Positions 45,041 to 49,560 of a DNA stretch of 49,560 bases are shown here, in pieces (positions within the stretch are counted from its first letter, which is position 1; each line of letters starts with the position of its first letter). The DNA is from Methylococcales bacterium. Lineage in GTDB: Bacteria > Pseudomonadota > Gammaproteobacteria > Methylococcales > Methylomonadaceae. Both the position numbers and the translations under genes were made by a program. The stretch spans positions 1-49,560 of the forward strand of contig JASMBU010000011.1 in NCBI GenBank assembly GCA_030753675.1. Direction: 5' to 3'. Under the pieces are notes generated by a model. It had not been told where the DNA came from, did not search any database, and was given only the letters and a program-made list of their open reading frames with translations.

Positions 45041-47113
45041 ATGAGTGAGCAACAAGAAGATCAATCGTTATTGTATTTTAATCGGGAGATTAGTCTTCTA
45101 GAGTTTACCAGTCGCGTTTTGAGTCAGGCCACCTTTGATTCAATTCCATTATTAGAGCGACTAAACTATTTGTGTATTTCATGCTCAAATTTAGATGAGT
45201 TTTATGAGATTAGGGTGGCGGGTTTATTACAACTAGCTAAGGTTGATTCAACTATTATGAGTAGTGAGGGATTGACGGTTACTCAACAATTGGCGCTCAT
45301 TAAAGTAAGGGCGCATGAAATGGTTGCAGAGCAATACCGAGTTTTAAATGAGGTATTGTTGCCACAGTTAGCCAGTGAAAATATCAATTTTCTTAAACGG
45401 GTCGATTGGTCAGAAAAACAACATCAATGGCTGTCCGACTATTTTTTCCAACATTTACGTCCCATCCTCACGCCAGTCGGATTAGATTCTGCACACCCTT
45501 TTCCTCGGATATTAAATAAAAGTTTGAATTTTATTATTTCCTTGTCGGGTAAAGATGCTTTTGGCAGAAATAGTGAGCGCGCAATTTTACAGGCGCCCCG
45601 GTCATTGCCACGGATTATTCAACTCCCTAAAGATGAGACTGATAGTGGGGAGTATGACTTTGTCTTCTTGACCTCTATTATTCATGAGTTTGTTAATGAT
45701 TTATTTCATGGGATGACTGTTGTCGGTTGTCATCAGTTTAGGGTGACCAGAAACAGTGATTTCTTTGTTGATGAAGAAGCCACCGATGACTTAATGAATG
45801 CCATGAAGGGCGAGTTGGCACTGCGTAATTATGGTGATGAGGTGCGTCTTGAAATTGATACTAATTGTCCGGAGGTAACGGTTGATTTCTTAATGGCGCG
45901 CTTTGAATTAACGGCTGATCGGTTGTTCTTAGCCGAGGGCCCAGTGAATATTGTCAGATTGCAGCAGATTTATAAATTAATAGATCGCCCCGATTTAAAA
46001 TTCCCAAAATATATCCCGAAGGTTCCTGCTAAGTTATCAATCAAAAAAAATTATTTCGATGTAATCAGGAAGAATGATGTTTTATTACATCATCCCTTTG
46101 ATTCTTTTGCACCGGTGGTTGAGTTTTTGCGACAAGCCGCAAAAGATCCTGATGTCGTTGCGATCAAACAAACCCTATACCGAACCGGTGCTAAATCACC
46201 CATAGTAGAGGCTTTAGTGAATGCAGCTAGAACGGGTAAAGAAGTCACCGTGGTTATTGAATTACGGGCGCGGTTTGATGAGCAGGATAATATTGATTTA
46301 GCCAATCGGTTACAAAAAAAAGCGGTGCACGTTGTTTATGGTGTTGTGGGCTATAAAACACATGCAAAAATGTGTTTGGTACTTCGACGAGAGGAAAAAA
46401 CATTTCGCTATTATATGCATATGGGAACGGGTAATTATCATCCTCAAACGGCTTGCCTTTATACCGATTACAGTTTGTTTACCAGCGACCCTAAATTAGG
46501 CGAAGATATTCAACGAGTGTTTGTTCAACTGACTAGCCTGGGTAAAGTAGCTAAATTAAATAAGTTATTGCAATCGCCTTTTACCCTGCATAAGGGGGTT
46601 TTAGATCGGATCGACAAGGAAATTGGTTATGCTGAATCAGGCCGTAAAGGGCACATCATTTTTAAGGTCAATTCATTGGTTGAAGAGAAGGTGATTCAGG
46701 CACTCTATAAAGCTTCTCAGGCGGGTGTGAAAGTTCAGCTCATTGTTCGTGGGGTATGTTGTTTAAAACCGGGTGTTCCGGGTATTTCAGATAATATTGA
46801 AGTGCGCTCAATTATCGGCCGATTTTTAGAACATACACGGGTTTATGCGTTTAGAAATAAAGGCGAGTATGAGGTGTTGGCTTCCAGTGCCGATTTTATG
46901 GTACGTAATATGTTTAGCCGTGTTGAGATTAGTTTTCCGATTACCAGTAAAGTGCTGCACGATAGGGTCTTAAAAGATCTAGATTGTTATTTGAATGATG
47001 ATACTCAAGCGTGGTTATTACAAAATGATGGGCGTTATCAACAAGCCGTACCGGTTGATGCTTCTAAACCGCGCAGCGCACAATTAGAGTTAATGAACAA
47101 ATTAACTAAATAG
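45041..47113 (+). CDS. ppk1: polyphosphate kinase 1
   Basis: A 690-residue enzyme of the usual PPK1 length that reversibly moves the gamma phosphate of ATP onto polyphosphate. Four-domain layout: N-terminal helical domain (YFNREISLLEFTSRVLSQA), H domain, and two phospholipase-D-like catalytic domains. The phosphorylated histidine is expected at H441 in YKTHAKMCLVLRRE. Other signatures: ELRARFDEQDNIDLANRLQ, MHMGTGNYHPQTACLYTDYS, IGRFLEHTRVYAF, and ASSADFMVRN. It is membrane-associated in most bacteria. It ends the folP-started operon. Confidence 0.97.
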   Translation: MSEQQEDQSLLYFNREISLLEFTSRVLSQATFDSIPLLERLNYLCISCSNLDEFYEIRVAGLLQLAKVDSTIMSSEGLTVTQQLALIKVRAHEMVAEQYRVLNEVLLPQLASENINFLKRVDWSEKQHQWLSDYFFQHLRPILTPVGLDSAHPFPRILNKSLNFIISLSGKDAFGRNSERAILQAPRSLPRIIQLPKDETDSGEYDFVFLTSIIHEFVNDLFHGMTVVGCHQFRVTRNSDFFVDEEATDDLMNAMKGELALRNYGDEVRLEIDTNCPEVTVDFLMARFELTADRLFLAEGPVNIVRLQQIYKLIDRPDLKFPKYIPKVPAKLSIKKNYFDVIRKNDVLLHHPFDSFAPVVEFLRQAAKDPDVVAIKQTLYRTGAKSPIVEALVNAARTGKEVTVVIELRARFDEQDNIDLANRLQKKAVHVVYGVVGYKTHAKMCLVLRREEKTFRYYMHMGTGNYHPQTACLYTDYSLFTSDPKLGEDIQRVFVQLTSLGKVAKLNKLLQSPFTLHKGVLDRIDKEIGYAESGRKGHIIFKVNSLVEEKVIQALYKASQAGVKVQLIVRGVCCLKPGVPGISDNIEVRSIIGRFLEHTRVYAFRNKGEYEVLASSADFMVRNMFSRVEISFPITSKVLHDRVLKDLDCYLNDDTQAWLLQNDGRYQQAVPVDASKPRSAQLELMNKLTK

Positions 47114-47191
47114 TCTGTGTGGTTAATGACTTGCTGTAAATCAAACAATCAGAGTTAATCGCAGTCACTACTTTTACAAGGTGGATTTATT

Positions 47192-47728
47192 ATTTTTTCA
47201 AAATTATTTAGAGTGATAAGCGTAGTGATCGTATTCGGGCCAGGTGCTGTCTTTGCGCATGGCAATGGGCCTGGAGAGCCTGATCCGCATTGTTCTTTTA
47301 AATTGACCGAAACGATTTTTTATTTAAATGCGCATCTGAACGATGAGGCTACCCAGAATCGCCATTTTTGCCATTTTTATCCACGCTTAGGAGGCGTGGT
47401 CTTTTCAGTGACTGATAAGTCCGGGGCTGCAGTACCTGTGCAGTTGCAATTATTATCTTTTACGGATGCTTTAGCGGGAATTATTTTAAATGAAACAGTA
47501 GCAAACCGATCGACAGCATCGCAGGCGCAATTGAGTCAAGTTTTTACGGCGCGTGGGCTTTATATGTTGCGTGTTAATGCGCAACAAAACAAGGGGGAAA
47601 AAACTTTTATTTGGTTGGTTGTTGGACTCCCGATAGCGGAAGTTTTTCTCGGCATAGCGGGATTTTTTCTGATAATGTTAATTTATTACGCCATTATGCC
47701 AACTAAGAATAAGCCTGAAGATTTATGA
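47192..47728 (+). CDS. small exported, C-terminally anchored protein of unknown function
   Basis: About 178 residues if initiated at an ATT at 47192; a GTG at 47213 gives 171. The ATT is favoured because AAGGTGG lies seven bases before it and because the resulting N-terminus (IFSKLFRVISVVIVFGP) has the basic residues of a signal peptide, with cleavage near AVFAHG. The GTG has no ribosome site. A beta-rich domain with DPHCSF and HFCHFYPR (possible metal or disulfide cysteines) follows. A membrane helix lies near the end (PIAEVFLGIAGFFLIMLIYY). The His-rich mature start HGNGPGEPDPH could bind metal. No family recognised. Confidence 0.65.
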   Translation: MFSKLFRVISVVIVFGPGAVFAHGNGPGEPDPHCSFKLTETIFYLNAHLNDEATQNRHFCHFYPRLGGVVFSVTDKSGAAVPVQLQLLSFTDALAGIILNETVANRSTASQAQLSQVFTARGLYMLRVNAQQNKGEKTFIWLVVGLPIAEVFLGIAGFFLIMLIYYAIMPTKNKPEDL

Positions 47729-47791
47729 TGAATCAGAAGTCATATGTGTTGAGCCGGGTTTTGATCTCATCTATTGAGCAGAGTGTCTAAG

Positions 47792-49069
47792 ATGCATATT
47801 TTATATACTTTTTTATTCACGTTAGCGGTGCCATTTATATTGTTGCGGTTATATTGGCGTAGTTTTAAGGCCCCTGATTATCGGCGCCGTTGGCATGAGC
47901 GTTTGGGTTTTTACCACGCTAGTGCGCCAACATCCGTGTTGTGGTTTCATGCTGTTTCCGTGGGTGAAGTGGAAGCCGTTGCACCGTTGGTGCATCATTT
48001 TCTAGATCAACCTAATCAAGAAAATATTTTAATAACCACCACAACACCGACAGGCTCAGCTCGGGTGACAGCCTTGTTTAAGGGGCGCGTTGAACACGTT
48101 TATTTACCGTATGATTTACCGAATGTGGTCAATCGTTTTATCAAACATTTTAAACCGCAAATAGGGGTTATTGTTGAAACAGAGATTTGGCCTAATTTAT
48201 ATGCGGGGTGCGGTAAAAATAATATTCCATTGGCTATTATTAATGGTCGATTAAGTGATTCTTCGGTAGCGGATTATCGAAAAATACGATCGTTAGTTAA
48301 CAGGACGTTGTCGAATGTTTCTGTGATTGCAACACAATCGGAACAAGACAGTACTCGGTTTAAACAAATAGGTGCGAGTGCCGATCAAGTCCAGACAGTC
48401 GGCAATATTAAATTTGATTTAACGATTTCAGTAACGATTCTTTTGGAAGGTGAATTGTTGAAAGAAGTGACTTTTGCCAATCGTTTTGTTTTTTTAGCGG
48501 CCAGTACGCACAATGGAGAGGAAGAGACTTTACTTAAAATCTATCAACGTGTTAAAAAGCAGCACCCTAATTTATTGTTAGTTCTGGTCCCGCGTCATCC
48601 GGAACGATTTCAGGCTGTGACAGCCTTAGCACAAAAGTATAAGCTTAAGACAATCATGCGTTCGAGTGGGCAACTCTGTGATCAACGTACAGATGTTTAT
48701 GTCGCTGACACGATGGGTGAATTAAGGATGATTTATGCCGGGGCAGATATTGCTTTCGTTGGCGGGAGTTTAGTGCCGCACGGTGGCCAAAATGCTTTAG
48801 AGGCTGCAGCCGTTGGCGTGCCGATAATGTTTGGGCCATATATGATGAATTTTAAGGAAATTACCCGAGGTCTGTTAGCGGTTGAGGGCGCTTGTCAGTG
48901 TTCCGATGAAACAGCTGTTGAGCAACAACTGTATCGTTTGATTAATGATGCAGAAAAACGCCAGCAGATGGTGAAACAGGCCAAGCAATTTGTGACAAAA
49001 AACCAAGGTGCACTGGCTTTAATCACTACGATAATCACGGGGCTGCTGTCGTCTAAAGGGCAACGCTAA
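47792..49069 (+). CDS. waaA: 3-deoxy-D-manno-octulosonic acid transferase
   Basis: A 425-residue glycosyltransferase (GT30) that adds KDO from CMP-KDO to lipid IVA at the inner membrane. A hydrophobic N-terminal anchor (MHILYTFLFTLAVPFILLRL) precedes RRRWHERLGF. The catalytic-base region is WFHAVSVGEVEAVAPLV. Other signatures: TTTTPTGSARV, GVIVETEIWPNLYAGC, NGRLSDSSVADYRKI, and FVGGSLVPHGGQNALEAAAV. The ATG at 47792 fits the family; an in-frame TTG at 47774 has no ribosome site. Its 3' end overlaps the opposing gene by about 50 bases. It uses the product of KdsB. Confidence 0.95.
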   Translation: MHILYTFLFTLAVPFILLRLYWRSFKAPDYRRRWHERLGFYHASAPTSVLWFHAVSVGEVEAVAPLVHHFLDQPNQENILITTTTPTGSARVTALFKGRVEHVYLPYDLPNVVNRFIKHFKPQIGVIVETEIWPNLYAGCGKNNIPLAIINGRLSDSSVADYRKIRSLVNRTLSNVSVIATQSEQDSTRFKQIGASADQVQTVGNIKFDLTISVTILLEGELLKEVTFANRFVFLAASTHNGEEETLLKIYQRVKKQHPNLLLVLVPRHPERFQAVTALAQKYKLKTIMRSSGQLCDQRTDVYVADTMGELRMIYAGADIAFVGGSLVPHGGQNALEAAAVGVPIMFGPYMMNFKEITRGLLAVEGACQCSDETAVEQQLYRLINDAEKRQQMVKQAKQFVTKNQGALALITTIITGLLSSKGQR

Positions 49070-49560
49070 TAAATGGCCCCAGCCTAGTTTTTTAGGCGTT
49101 CTAAAATCAGGGAGTCCAAGGGGCAGTTGCGCTAAGAGGCGTGTGGCTGTGGTCGTTGTGTAGGTTCGGCATAACTTGTCCCAGCAACAAATAGAAAAGC
49201 CATAATTACTGTCTGCTTCTATGCGTCTGAGAGAGTGATGAATACGGTGTAAGTCAGGGGTAATAAGTACCCGGCGTAAACCAGATTCAATGCTACCAGG
49301 GATAGCAATATTGCTGTGGTTAAACAGAGCGCAACCGTTAAGAATGATTTCAAATATGAAGACCGTCAAGGCGCTTGGGCCAATCAGAAAGATGCACAGA
49401 CTTTTGTAAATCATGGAGATTATAATTTCTCCAGGGTGAAAGCGCACAGCCGTGCTGGCATCAATTTCTAGATCAGAATGGTGAACGCAATGAAAGCGCC
49501 AGAGCCAATGCCATTTATGACTGGCAATATGTTGTAAATAAATGGCAAAATCAAGCAACA
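49019..49560 (-). CDS. sterol desaturase / fatty acid hydroxylase family protein (partial)
   Basis: The C-terminal about 180 residues of a membrane di-iron enzyme; the 5' end is beyond the right edge. Histidine boxes of the family are visible: WRFHCVHHSDLEID (HxxHH), a lone histidine in FNHSNIAIP, and DLHRIHHSL (HxxHH). Between them lie hydrophobic helices (IYKSLCIFLIGPSALTVFIF). The family includes C-4 sterol methyl oxidases, carotenoid and lipid hydroxylases; which one cannot be told. The stop lies inside the 3' end of waaA on the other strand, a convergent overlap of about 50 bases. Confidence 0.88.
   Translation of the reverse strand, partial: LLDFAIYLQHIASHKWHWLWRFHCVHHSDLEIDASTAVRFHPGEIIISMIYKSLCIFLIGPSALTVFIFEIILNGCALFNHSNIAIPGSIESGLRRVLITPDLHRIHHSLRRIEADSNYGFSICCWDKLCRTYTTTTATRLLAQLPLGLPDFRTPKKLGWGHLLALPFRRQQPRDYRSD

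Overview
The window looks like a gammaproteobacterial methylotroph chromosome with modest GC (low forties by eye), most like a Methylococcales-type methanotroph. The lead for this is a translationally coupled set of archaeal-type tetrahydromethanopterin (H4MPT) genes at 39.8-42.5 kb: mfnB, a DUF447 protein and a DUF6513/dihydropteroate-synthase-like protein. Alongside are Gram-negative envelope genes (exbBD, lpxK, kdsB, waaA) and the gammaproteobacterial order prmB-aroC. The taxonomic call is an inference; no rRNA or marker gene is present.

Layout. 1-1.2 kb: the 5' end of ftsH on the minus strand, then a gene-poor stretch with small ORFs and hairpins. 1.2-2.6 kb: a cold-shock gene with a strong promoter and a long leader, and a GlxA-type AraC regulator. 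2.8-7.4 kb: a methanethiol-oxidase locus with mtoX (SBP56 family), a SCO-MauG fusion, and bioA. 7.5-10.6 kb: an unknown membrane protein, a NUDIX hydrolase, a glutaminyl cyclotransferase and elyC. 10.7-15.5 kb: two large signalling proteins, a Cache-REC protein with a pseudo-HPt tail and a hybrid histidine kinase. 15.6-20.9 kb: a small alpha/beta hydrolase, nhaD with a structured leader, a divergent HemF homologue, and a B12-binding radical SAM protein. 20.9-24.9 kb: a patch of decay (MOSC, subtilase and saccharopine-dehydrogenase-like remnants) around an atypical transketolase-like gene. 24.9-28.4 kb: monomeric isocitrate dehydrogenase, flanked by the intact and broken copies of the saccharopine-dehydrogenase-like gene. 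28.6-32.5 kb: a TPR lipoprotein, prmB, aroC and an MFS transporter. 32.8-36.3 kb: exbB-exbD-lpxK, a dead sigma-54 regulator, and Trm112-kdsB. 36.7-42.5 kb: proS, a dicarboxylate/amino-acid symporter and the H4MPT genes. 42.5-49.6 kb: folP, a PLP deaminase/desulfhydrase, a methyltransferase, ppk1, a small exported protein, waaA and a truncated sterol-desaturase-family gene.

Working together: methanethiol oxidation by MtoX would give formaldehyde, sulfide and peroxide, and the H4MPT cofactor made with MfnB carries formaldehyde-derived C1 units, so two parts of the window plausibly serve the same C1 metabolism. The most unusual items are the fused SCO-MauG protein, the sensor protein whose HPt domain has lost its histidine, a HemF homologue with altered active-site motifs, a DAACS symporter coupled to H4MPT genes, and a possible three-strand RNA switch before exbB. 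Several decayed genes suggest recent gene loss. No CRISPR array, tRNA, rRNA or transposase was seen.
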